Shown one piece after another: positions 35,451 to 46,336 of a stretch of 64,000 nt of DNA. Position 1 is the stretch's first letter. The number at the start of each line of letters is the position of its first letter. The notes beneath the pieces are model-generated. The model saw only the letters and a program-made list of their open reading frames with translations, was not told the origin of the DNA and searched no databases. Both the position numbers and the translations under genes were made by a program. This DNA is from Euryodendron excelsum (Eukaryota; Streptophyta; Magnoliopsida; Ericales; Pentaphylacaceae), in assembly GCA_033060915.1 (NCBI GenBank), contig CM065387.1:27458001-27522000 (forward strand), read 5' to 3'.

Positions 35451-36488
35451 TTAGAAAGGTCTCAGGACAATGCCCACGTCCTCGATGCTCCATTCGCGAC
35501 CCGGATCCTCGGCCAAGGTGAGACATGCAAAGGCTTCTTCTAGAGCTCTGAGCATGTTGGCAGTGATAGTGCAGTTGGTAGCTTCATTGATCCCTTTGAT
35601 GTCTTTGGTGGTGTACTCTTCCGGAAATAGCACAGCTAACTCGTCTCCTTCCAATTCGAATGGCTTTGTTGGTGTCTTTGGTTCTTTTTGCTCCCAACTC
35701 AGATCTTCATAGCTACATTCGATTACAGGCTACGAATTTTCTAGTAAATGACGCTCAGCCGCAGCATACTTTAGGTGTAGAAATTCAGCACCCCACCCAT
35801 CAACAGCTATGTTCTCAGCAATCTCCTCTTCCGGGAACATTGGCTCTTCAATAGGCCAGTCAAAAGCATCTAGCACCTCATCGGGGTTATAGAAATAAAT
35901 CCGACACAATGGGAAATCCTCCTCCAAGTCATCTTCTTCATCAGCCTCCCAATCATCCTCATAACCTTCGGCCTTGAGCTTGTCAAATTCCTCCTCGCCT
36001 CCCATTTCTACTAGCATCATATTGACTGTATGATCCGACAGAGGATTAGTGGTCACATTGGGAGTAGGAGCTGGTTTTACCGGCTGCAGATCAATGGTCT
36101 TATTGTCGATCAAATCTTGGATCTTGTGCTTGAGAACGAAGCAGCTTTCGGTGTCATGCCCCTAGCCACCAGAATGGTACTCACATGTAAGGGCAACATT
36201 AAAGGTTGGGGGTAGAGGGCTTGGCAACGGGCGAGCAGGTACGGGCTTCAAGATGTTGTTCTCCAGAAGGCTATGGTAAGCCTTGGTTTGGGTGCAAGCT
36301 AAGGCGTCGAAGGTACGGATGCGTCGAGCAAGTCTATTAAAGTTGGGTCGTGCCCCAGTGGGACCATAGTTTAGGGTAGGAACAGGCATGATCAAGATGG
36401 GTAAGGGCAGGACTAGGGGCGATTGTGGCAGGGGTCGGTACTGGGGTGGTTGGCTAGGCAGAATAGTGGACACTTCACTTTCCTTCCT
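35451..36488 (-). pseudogene. gag: gag C-terminal half, minus element
   Basis: Reading leftward: VSTILPSQPPQY, a P-rich linker, IRTFDALACTQTKAYHSLLE, PLPPTFNVALTCEYHSG, knuckle completion (HDTESC), LKHKIQDLIDNKTIDLQP, TPNVTTNPL, an acidic stretch, and a final DPGREWSIEDVGIVLRPF ending at a TAA near 35451. This is the usual end of Tat-type Gag (knuckle, KxKIQxLID, TPNVT-NPL), but the frame stops before any protease. At least two frameshifts or stops separate the segments. The N-terminal half and everything upstream are missing: at about 36488 the sequence turns into LTR-5. Confidence 0.75.
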
Positions 36489-36775
36489 AATCGGGAATGA
36501 TCATGAACCGTCAGAGTAGTGGAAATACTCGCAAACATCGCAGCCGTTAGAGTAGCGGAAATACTCACAAACAGGTCGATATAGGGAATTGCCAACAAAC
36601 TCCTGTGTCACAACGACCGCCGTCAAAGTGGCGGAAATACTCAAAACCCAGTCAACACCAGTGTCTGTTAGTCCACTTCGGTAAAAAAATGACCAAACTA
36701 CCCATTGGGCATTTTCTGAGACTTTCCGGTTAAGATGACCATTTTGCCCCTAAGTATCAGAACGCCCAGGGGACC

Positions 36776-37240
36776 ACACCGGCTTTGGGTATCAAACCGG
36801 TAACCTCTCAAGAATACTTCTTATAGTATTCTCAACCTTTCTCTACCTTTCCGGATCATTACAAGTCAGTTCTGGCCAACTCGGTACAAAATGACCGTTT
36901 TGCCCCTGGTGGGCCCGTCTCCTTTTCCGACCACACCGGCTTTGGGTATCAAACCGGTAACCTCTCGAGAATGCTTTTTATAGTACTCTCAACCTTTCTT
37001 TATCTTTTCAGATCATTCCGAGTCAATTTCGGCAAACCCGGTGCGAAATGACCGTTTTGCCCCTAGTGGACCGGTCACCTTTTTCGACCACACCGGCTCT
37101 GGGTATCAAACCGGCAACTTTTGAGAACATTCTGAATAATGTTTCCAAATCTTAAGTCTTCTTCCGGGACAGTCCAAGTCTATCCCGACAGCTTCCCGAT
37201 CCGATTGACCGTTTTGCCCCTGAAGGTCCGATCAACTCTT
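36776..37240 (+). repeat. U3 157-bp tandem repeat (LTR-5)
   Basis: ACACCGGCT(T/C)TGGGTATC at 36776, 36933 and 37090, period 157, with a partial fourth unit. Confidence 0.85.
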
Positions 37241-37587
37241 CCGACACATCCTATCCTCATTTTTCAAGTCAAATACCTCCGGGACACTATTTTAAGTGTT
37301 CTTGCTCTTTTTCGGCCTTTCGGGTCATTCCCAGTCTTCCAAACTCCTTCCCGGACTTTTTAGAGTCACTCTTAGTGAAGCCAGGCTAAAAATTGCATGG
37401 TAGTCACTAGTACAAGTGCCCAAATCTAGTCAAAGATACATTGCTTGCCAACCTTAAACATTTCCTAAATGGTTAGTGCCACTAATAGTGGCGCCAAGCC
37501 AAAAAATGGCCTGGCACCACTCCTAGTGGCGCCAGTGTAATGTTTAGCCTAGTACCACTACAACAGGCGCCAGTGCATTCCTCTCTC

Positions 37588-37595
37588 TATAAATA
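37588..37595 (+). promoter_or_regulatory. LTR-5 TATA box
   Basis: TATAAATA followed by CAGAGCCTC. Confidence 0.65.
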
Positions 37596-37992
37596 CAGAG
37601 CCTCTTCCAGCGTGAAAGGGGTTTGCAAACACAGTCTAAAAACACCAATATTCGATATATAGAGCTCGAATACTCCCTAAACCCTAGCTTCCTTAGGTTT
37701 TCCAAACCCTAGCCACCATATACTAGACCTTAGCCTTCTATACACTCATACACACCCCCATACACTTATACACTAGCCTCCAACCTTGCTTTGAAGACTT
37801 GAAGAGCTACAATCTGAAGTTTGAAGATTGTAGACAACTCTTGAGGATTGAAGACGAAGATCGAAGACAAGCAAGGCACGCAAAATAAACAAGACACAAG
37901 GTAGGCTTTCGTTTTACGTTTTTGCACTTCCCCCTCTCTCTTCTCTCTCCTAACCCACTTAGCTTTTCTCTATTTTAATTCCCCATCTCTTT

Positions 37993-38007
37993 CCCCCCCC
38001 CCCCCCC
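37993..38007. repeat. Poly-C run of 15 in LTR-5
   Basis: Other LTR copies have about four to six C at this place (after CATCTCTTT), so this copy has expanded. It could also be an assembly or sequencing error. Confidence 0.8.
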
Positions 38008-40782
38008 TTTCTTTGCATGCTTGAAACAAGGGGACTCCCGGTCCATGTGTAGGATTAGATTATTGGAGGGTCACCGTGTCAGGGGCTTTTCTTTAGGCTA
38101 ACCAGAGACCACGTGGGTTCGGCCCCTTTGATTATGTGGTGAAGCCTTAACCTTGTATATTCACAACCCCAAACTTGCATTGTGCATATCATGATCTCGC
38201 ATCTTCGAAAAATCGTTTTCAAACTTATTTTCAAAATTGCATCAAAATCTCCTTTTTCAAAACTTGTTTTCAAAATCACAATCCTAGGGTGATTCTAGTC
38301 TTTCCATGGCTAGGGTTGCTTTCGGAAAGTGTTACATTCAAAGTGACCAATATGGTCCATATTTTCAACCCTTGTTGTTTTCAAAACCACTTTCTTGAAG
38401 TGGTTCTAGCCTTCTTATGGTTAGAATCGCTTTAGGAAAGTAAGACATTTTTGTACTTTTCAAAAAGCTCTCTTTTCAAAAATCTCTTCCTAAAAATTTT
38501 TTTTTTAACATACTTTCCTAAAACTCTCCTTTCTAAAGTTGTTTTCAAAAACTCCCACCAAAAATCTATTTTTTAAAACTCCCTTTTTCAATTCCTTTCC
38601 AAAATACTCTCCCCAAAATCGACTTTCCAAAAACGTTCTCCAAAAATCTTTCTAAAAACTCTCTTCCCAAAATCTTCCTTCTAGAAACTCCTCTCTAGGA
38701 TTTCCTTCCAAAAAACTTGTTTCCAAAAACACACTTTTCAAAAATCTCTTTTCCTAGAGCCCAAGTCAAACCCTAGAACTCACGATTAGGAAACCCTAGT
38801 TGCCTTCCCAAAAACATGATTTTCAAACTTGCCTTAAAACCTAGGTTTCCAAAATCTTCCTTTTTACATCCAAACTTTACATATTTCCAAAACCTCTTTT
38901 CTATGTCAAAACTATACCTTTCCAAATCTAGGGTTTCTAAAACCTCCCTTTCCAAATCCTTGTCAATTCCAAACTTCCCTTTAGGAAACCAAATCCAATC
39001 TTCCCATTTGGGAAACTAGATCCAATCCTCCGTCTTCAGAAACAAAATCAAACCTTCCCTTTTAGACTCAAAATCTAAATCTTTCCTAATTCAAATCTCT
39101 CCTAATTTCATACCTTCCTAAACCATAAGTTTCCTAAAACTTTCAAATCTTTCCTTAAACTCAACTTCCACATCTTTCCTAATTTTACCTTTTCCTAACT
39201 CTATCCCTTTTCAAATCTTAACTTTCCCAATCTAAGTTTTCAAACCTTTCCTAAACTCAAACCTTTCCTAATCTTAAGATCTTCTAAAACTCTAAAACTT
39301 TCTAAATTTCAAAATCTTTCCAAATCCAAAGCCTTCCAAATTCAAAACTTTCTTAAGTTAAGACTTTCTAAATCTAAAACTTTCTAAATTCTAAACTTTC
39401 TTAAACCTTCAAATCTTTCCAAATCTAAAACTTTCTAAATTCAAAACTTTTTTCTTATTTTCAAAACTTCCTTGTTTTCTAAACTTTCCAAAGTTCAAAA
39501 CTTTCCCAAGTTGAAACTTTCCTAATTCAAAAATTTCCTAAATTGAAACTTTCTTAATTCAAAACTTTCCTAATTTCGAAACTTTTTTAATTTGAAAACT
39601 TCCCTAATTCAAAACTTTCCTAATTTGAAACTTTCCTAAATCAGACCTTTCCTAATTCAAACATTTGCTAAATCCAATCTTTCCTAATCTCCTAAACCTT
39701 CCAAGTTGAGTCTTTCCTAAGTCTCTTTCCTAAAGTCTAGGTTTCTTAAACCTCCATCTTTCCAAAATAAGTCTAAATCTCTCTTCCAAGTTCTATATTT
39801 TCAAATCAAAATTCAATCTTTTCAATTCCAAAATTCTAAATTCCAATTTTCAATCATCTATTCAAAGTTCAAGCTCTCAATCTTCCAATTCAATTTCCAA
39901 TCAAAATCTCTTTCTTCCAATCCAACCTTCTATTTTTAATCGGACTCTTGTCCGAACTACGATTGACCTGATTCCTCCAAAAGGATACGTAGGCAACCCT
40001 CATGGGTGCGGTCACAACATTTTTCAAATTTCTATTTCTACAATTTCTTTCCAATCTCCAATCCTACAATTTTCTTCAAGTTTCCAATTCTATGATCTAT
40101 TTCTATTTTCAATCTTCAATTTCAATTTTCAAATTCAATTTCAATATCCAAATTCAAGCTTCTATCTCTTTCTTTTTAAATCAAATCAATTTCTTTTCAA
40201 ATCTTTTTCCAAATCTACTTTTCTAACTCTCTTCTATTGCACTTGCATATCATGCATCATGTTTTTCTAAACATTGTTTTCTAAAGTGGATAGGATTAAA
40301 CAGTAGTTAGTTAAAGACTCTCATAGGTGAATCTAGGGTAAATAGACATGTAGGTACCGAAAAGGCGAGGTAGGGTGATGGCTTACTGCGTCTTCCCTAC
40401 ACGCAACAACCTCCGAACCTAAAATCACTGATTTCAAAGACCAAAACGGAGTTATTTTTGAAAAAGGGCTAAATGTTTTCTAAAGGTTGCCAAACAACCT
40501 GTTTTTCTTAAAAACCCTCTCTTGAGGTGGTATTTTCAAAATCGTTTTCCAAAAACCCTAAGTATAGTTTTCGGATTATGCTTAGTTTTTAGGTCACCTA
40601 ACTCACCTTGATCAAGTTAGGTGGCGACTCCAAACTTTTTCTAAAAGCCCTTTATTCAAACCAATTTTCAATTCAAACCTAGTTGCACTCATTCTTCTAG
40701 GAGGGTGAGTTCTAACGAGAGAGTACAACATTTTTTCCACTTGTGTGTGCATTCATCGAGTGCAAAAAATCTGGGCGTGACA

Positions 40783-42642
40783 ATTAGGAGAGAGAAGAGA
40801 GAGGGGGATGCGTAAACGTAAATAAGAAGCCTACCTTGTGTCTTCTTTATTCGCTTTGTTTTACTTGCTTGCTTTGCTTCGGTCCTCGCTTCGCTTTGCG
40901 TCAATCTTCAAGGGCTTGTCTTGATCTTCGAGAGCTTCGGGTTGCAGCACTTCAAGTCTTCAATGGGGGCTTTGGAGGGCTTTGGAGGCTAGTGTATAAG
41001 TGTATATGTGTGTATGGGAATATATGAGAGTTAGGGTTTGTATATGGGGGCTAGGGTTTGGAAAACTTAAAGAAGACTAGGGTTTGGGGAGGCTACGAGC
41101 TCTGTATATCAAAGAGGAGAGTTTTTAGACTAAGTTTGTGGACCCATTTCAGCTGGAAGAAGCTATATATTTATAGAGAGAGGATTGACCTGGCACCTAT
41201 TGTAGTGGCACCAGGAAAAAGTTTACATTGGGGCCACTCATAGTGGCGCTAGGCCAAAATTTGGCTTGGTGCCACTACTAGTGGCGCCGACTACCATGCA
41301 ATTTTTAGCCTGGCTTCACTACGAGTGACTCCAGAAAGTTCAGGAATGATTTCAAAGGGCCGGGAATGGCCCGGAAGCTTGGAAAGGGACGAGAACCCTT
41401 AAAATTGTGATAGGATATGTTAGATGGGTTGACCGGGCTATTAGGAGCAAAACAGTCAATCAGACCAAAAAGCTATCGGGATAGACTCAGAATGTCTCAG
41501 AAGAAGACTCGAAGTTTGAAAAAATTACTTAGAATGTCCCAGGAGGTTACCGGTTTGATACCCGGAGCCGGTGTGGTTAGAAAAGGCGATCGGCCCACTA
41601 GGGGCAAAATGGTCATTTTGTACCAGGTTTGCCGAAACTGACTTGAAATGATCCGAAAAGATAATGGAAGGTCGAGAATAATATAAGAGGCATTCGTGGG
41701 AGACTACCAGTTTGATACCTAGAGGCAGTGTGGTTCCCGGGGCGCTTGGATGCCTAGGGGCAAAATGGTCATCTTGACCGGAATGTCTTGGAATTGGACC
41801 GAAACTGACTAGAAGACACCTAATCATGTCGGATTGTCTTTAAGACAATCTTGGAAGGGTGGACTTACCATTTTAAGAACTTAGGTACTTTCTCGAGAAA
41901 CGTGCCAGAAATGGCTCTAAGGGCAGTTTGGTCATTTTTCACCGAAGTGGGCTAGCAGGCATTGGTGTTGACCTGGGTTTTGAGTGTTTTCGTCATTTTG
42001 ACATTGTCCTGTGATATAGGAGTTTGCTGGAAATTCCCTATATCGACCTGTTTGCGAGTATTTCCGCCACTTTGACGGTTGCAATGTTTACGAGTATTTC
42101 TGTTACTCTAACGGGTCGCGATCATTCCAGAGACTGCCTAATCTCTTGAAGCTGCTAGGTGGACTTAGCACCTGAGGAATCAACTTTCTTGAAAGGCATG
42201 CCGAAATAGACATTTCTTCATTGGCGGGCTATCGGGCGCCAAAGGTGGACCGTTCTACCATCTTAGGGACTTGGGGTCTCGTCCTGATTGACGGGTTTGA
42301 AGGGACTTACCATTTTGAAGAGTTTCTTCGAAAACATGCCGAATTGGATGGTCTTACCACCTTGAGGAATCAACTTTCTCGAAAGGTGTACCAAATTTAA
42401 TTGAAATTGGAAAGGGGACTTATCGTCTTAGAAAAGACGTGCCCATAGGAATTGGACCGATCAATACCCCCAAGGGCATTTTGGTCGTTTTGTCTCTATT
42501 TGGGCCCAAAGGGCCCGCAAAGCAATCGATTGACGGGATTAGACTTGAAAAGTTGATTTAGATTGGAATATGTCCATATTGACTTGAATACAAGTCTGGA
42601 TGGACTGGAGACTACTGAGCGGGCAAAAATGGGATGCTTACA
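40783..42642 (-). mobile_element. LTR-7, minus-strand LTR fragment (U3 and start of R)
   Basis: Starts in the CT-rich segment downstream of TATA (read as ATTAGGAGAGAGAAGAGAG) and ends GGGATGCTTACA at 42642, the reversed LTR start. TATA box at 41168-41175. It has two U3 repeat units (near 41563 and 41722), unlike the three of LTR-1, 4, 5 and 6. The R/U5 part is missing. Confidence 0.8.
41168..41175 (-). promoter_or_regulatory. LTR-7 TATA box
   Basis: Plus-strand TATTTATA; same context as in LTR-6 and LTR-10. Confidence 0.55.
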
Positions 42643-43906
42643 GTTACCTTGACCCTAGTTATTCAACCCTAGGTTAACTTGACCCTAGGTTAACCAAACC
42701 CAAGTTAGTTGACCCTAGGTCACCTTAACCCCAGGTTAACCAAACCCTAGTTGATTAACCCTAGGTTACCTTAACCTAGGTTAACCTAACCCAAGTTAGT
42801 TAACCTTAAGCCAACCCCTAATCTTAGGCCAACCCAACCTAGGTTAGTATACTTCAAGCTTTCAACTCATGGACCCCTTTTTTAAACCATCTTTCTATTT
42901 AAAACTATTCCCATAGCCCATTTTTTAAAAACCTCCTACTTTCTTGAGATTCCGAAAAGCAACTCTATAATCGTTTCAAATACTCCTACACTCTATCTTT
43001 AAATTATTTCCAAAAATATTTTCAAGAACTCACGACCCTAAGGTGTCCCTATCCCTTTATGGTTAGGGATTCCAAAAGAAGGTGATATGTTAAGAGCAAC
43101 TTCCAAGGTTGTCCATATTAGAGTTCTAAAGTCTTAGGGGTTTTCAAAAACTACTTTAAAAAACTTTCCAAATACCAATTTACTAAAACATTCCACAACT
43201 CGACCTCCAAGGTTTTCAAAGCATGACTACAAAAGATTTTCAAAATTCTCTTGAGTTATCCCAAAGCATTTCCAAAACTCCCTTGAGTTGTTCCCAAAAA
43301 CATTTCAAAGCACTTCAAAAACCCCTTTCAAGAGTTTTAAAGTTCTATTTCAAAACACTTCACTATCCGATTTCAAATCAAAACTCTCAAGTTCTCTTTT
43401 TCCAAAGACCACAAAGTGTCTTTAAACTTTTTCAAAGACTCCAAAGTATCTTCAAAACTTTGCAAAGGCCCTAATGTGCCTATTTTCTATTGGCCTCTTG
43501 CCCGAACTACAAATGACCTGATTCTCACCAAATGAGTAACCAATCACTGGACCCTAGATTTCTTTTTTCGAAAAACCAAAATGAAGTTATTTTTAAAAAG
43601 GGCTTAAAACCTTCTAAAGGTTGCCAAACAGCCTATTTTCTCAAAAGTCCTCTCGAGAGAGAGTCTTTCAAAACCTTTTTTCAAAAACCCTAAGTTTAAT
43701 CTTTGGATTAACACTTAGTTTTGGGTGACCTAACTCACCTTAATTAAGTTAGGTGGCGACTCCTATTTTTCTAAAAAGTCCTTAATCAAACTAATTTTAA
43801 GTTCAAACCTAGTCGCACTCGTCCTTCTTGGAAGACGAGTTCTAATGACAGAGTTTTGCGTTTTTCTGAGCCGAAAAGACTTGGTCCCAAAAACCAGGGC
43901 ATGACA
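42643..43906 (+). mobile_element. LTR-8, divergent truncated LTR preceding element A
   Basis: Only the landmarks of the family LTR are kept: the GGTTAGGG pair around 43050, GGCCTCTTGCCCGAACTAC plus GACCTGATTC near 43490, the stem-loop CCTAACT...AGTTAGG, TGGCGACTCC near 43752, CCTAGTCGCACTCGT near 43808, and an ATGACA end. The rest is unlike the other copies. A standard family leader follows directly, with the PBS deleted. Confidence 0.6.
42650..42855. repeat. Degenerate ACCCTAGGTTAAC repeat
   Basis: About 200 bp of overlapping CCCTAGGTTAAC/CCAAGTTAGTT words with period roughly 14-28, carrying the palindrome CCTAGG. It resembles, but is not, the plant telomere repeat (CCCTAAA). Confidence 0.65.
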
Positions 43907-45038
43907 CATTTTTTACCCAAAATGTCCTATGTAGTTAGAAGGGGGAACGGTATATTGGTTGTGGGTAAGATGCTGTGTCAGTTTCTTCGCTTATGGCCTT
44001 TTGATGGTTCTCCCGCTCGGATTACCAACCGATCATGGCACCACCTCAGGGAGTAGGCCTAGGTTTGAAGATCTAGGAATCGAGCCTTCTTAGGAAGCAT
44101 TAGTAAGCTCTCAAACTTATGCTTATATAGACACCATGCATAGTCGAACCCCTGACGGATTTAAAACACGCACACCGTTTTCAAAACCATAGAGGAAAGG
44201 GAGACTGCTTTACTTTCCTTTAAAATTGTCTATTCCTGTTGCTATAATTTTTGTATTCCTGCTATTATAATGCCTGTCTAACTGCTCATGCATCCATGTT
44301 TACTTTACAAATGCATTCTCTCTCTCTACTCTTTGCAACCATGTTCATGCATTCAATATTCCATGTCAAGACAAGAGTTCCAAACTAACTCAAGTCACTG
44401 CATCTCCATCCATATGATCAACCCAAAGAAAGTGACACCAAGTTCGCTCTCCATTGCATTAAAGCTACCAAAACCCTAAGGCTTTCCATGTAACTCTAAG
44501 GGCTCATAGCATGCATTCCAAGTCATTCCATAAGAGGGGCCCTAATCCCTCTATACTTACAGAGATAGGACCACCAAGAAGACAAGGGGCAATCAAACAT
44601 GGTCTCTCAATGACCCTCTCAACTTCAAGTTCAAAGAAGATAAATTCGAAGACTCAAGAGTAGTTTAGAATCCCGAAATGTAAAAGTAGATAGGTGGAAG
44701 TCCCAAGGAAATTGTTCCCTGTCTCCCTATTAAAATGTATTTCAATTCTATTGTATTTAGACTCCCAAGTTCAATGTACTTCCTCATTTTTGAATGAATT
44801 GAATGAATGAATGTATGTTCCCACTCAAACGGTAAGGTATCTGCATACAGGGGAGAACCCCCTATCTCCAAAAGTGAGCCAAATACATTATATTAGTCTC
44901 CTTCTCAAATAGGGACATCCGTAGGGCATGCATTGCATAAAAATTATCAGAACAAGGCACTGACTTTTTTTTCCTTTTTCTGCTTCAGGGTCTCTTCACT
45001 TTCCCCCATTTCTATGGATCAAAAGCTAAAGAGCACCC
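43907..45038 (+). other. Leader (5' untranslated) of element A
   Basis: From GTTAGAAGGGGGAACGG onward it parallels 61720-62840 closely: GCACACCGTTTTCAAAAC, a short CT repeat, GTCAAGACAAGAGTTCCA and GGCATGCATTGCATAAAAATTAT. The PBS-proximal 400 bp are absent. The gag start lies at 45039. Short open frames here are not conserved. Confidence 0.65.
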
Positions 45039-46336
45039 ATGGAGCCACTTAATGCCCTGACTAAGATTATTAGAGGAAATAAGGGGGTTCGAAAATAGAA
45101 TGGCTAACATGGAAGCAATGCAATTTTCACTCTTACCCCATATCGGAATAACAACCCATGAACTGGCAGAGACCCCTCGGAGCCAAACCCTTGAAGAATG
45201 CATGGTGCATCGAAAAAGGACTAAGAGAGAGGACCAAGAGGAGACCACAATCGTAGCCTACCGATGGATGCCCCAAGCCAATTACCTCATTCCATCACTT
45301 CACGAGTCAGTCTCCAAGCGAATCCTCAAATCATATAAGTTATCCTATGAATACCGTTCTGACCCGCTTGGCCATGGCACTAAGAATTGTTCCACTTTGA
45401 AACATAAAACCCAAAACCTTTTCGACTCCCAAGCCACTGACCTAATTGTTATTACACCAGAACTTGATCCCCAGCCTCCAAGAACATCTAAGGCACCTGC
45501 CCAACCTAGGCGAACAAGTGGAAAAGATCAAGTTTTCACTAAACTTGCTTGTATGCAAACCACAGCTTATTTTGGTCTCCTAGCTGCGGCATATTTGAAA
45601 CCTATACCCCTTTAACCTCGGCCTAATCCTCTACCACCTCACTTCAACCCAGAAGCGTACTGTGAATACCATTCCAGCAGCCAAGGACACGATACCGAGG
45701 ATTGTTGGACCCTTAAGCACAAGATTTAGGATCTAATAGATAGTAAAACCATTGACTTGAAGTCGATAAGCCCCATTCACACTTCCAATGGTGCCACAAG
45801 TCCTTTTACTAGATTACACTGTCAATGTCATCACAGAGTACGATGATAACAGGGTCCTGACTATTGTATGCTAAGAGATATACTACGAGGATGAAGATCA
45901 CATGGATAAGGAAGATCTAAAACAACATGGCACCTTGTTCCCTCACAAAGTACAAAGCCCTTTCATACCAAATATCAAGGGCCCACAATTATATGCACCC
46001 GAGGGGTAGCAGAGCAAGGCCGAGTGCAAAAGTAAGAAACCTAGGGCCCGGGTTAAGTCAGTTGAGTCAGAAGAAAGTAAATTGGCCTATCCATTTGGAG
46101 GAAATAAAGGAAAAGAGGAAGCTGGACTTGAAGAGAGAAAAACTAAGGAAGGGAGGAAGCATCATGAGGTAGTTACAAATCTTGGGGGATGCATGGTCGT
46201 GTTGGCATCAATAAGGGAGGAAGAGATCAATAATTCCACCAACCTCGACTATTCCCGTGAGAATCTAGTCATCTGCCTGGAGATAAGTGACAAGCGGAGC
46301 TTCAAAGAAGTGGATATTGTCCCAAAGCCCAACTGA
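45039..46336 (+). pseudogene. gag: gag of element A, internally deleted
   Basis: The ATG at 45039 begins MEPL(N)AL..., the start seen intact in the copy at 62841 (MEPLDALTQILEEIRGF). A 1-bp insertion near 45065 shifts the frame; the next segment (45100-45615) has MANMEAMQFSLLPHIG, RKRTKRE, and a first knuckle-like motif YEYRSDPLGHGTKNC with LKHKTQNLFD. After a stop a second knuckle follows (CEYHSSSQGHDTEDC, C-x2-H-x5-H-x4-C) with LKHKI-stop-DLIDSKTIDL, where a CAG codon seems to have become TAG (45727-45729). A frame reaching VDIVPKPN ends near 46336. The capsid domain expected between N-terminus and knuckle is absent. No protease or polymerase follows. Confidence 0.7.

Larger units (their letters stand above)
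36489..40782 (+). mobile_element. LTR-5, second part
   Basis: Resumes about 0.5 kb into the LTR and runs to GGGCGTGACA at 40782. It includes three U3 repeats (36776, 36933, 37090), a palindrome cluster (37472-37572), a TATA box, an expanded poly-C run, the G-poor body and a PBS-like TGGCGACTC at 40622-40630. It is flanked on the right directly by a minus LTR fragment. Confidence 0.82.

Noticed and set aside
42650..42855. Interstitial telomere repeat
   Set aside because: The words are CCCTAGGTTAAC and relatives, not (CCCTAAA)n, and the period does not fit 7 bp.
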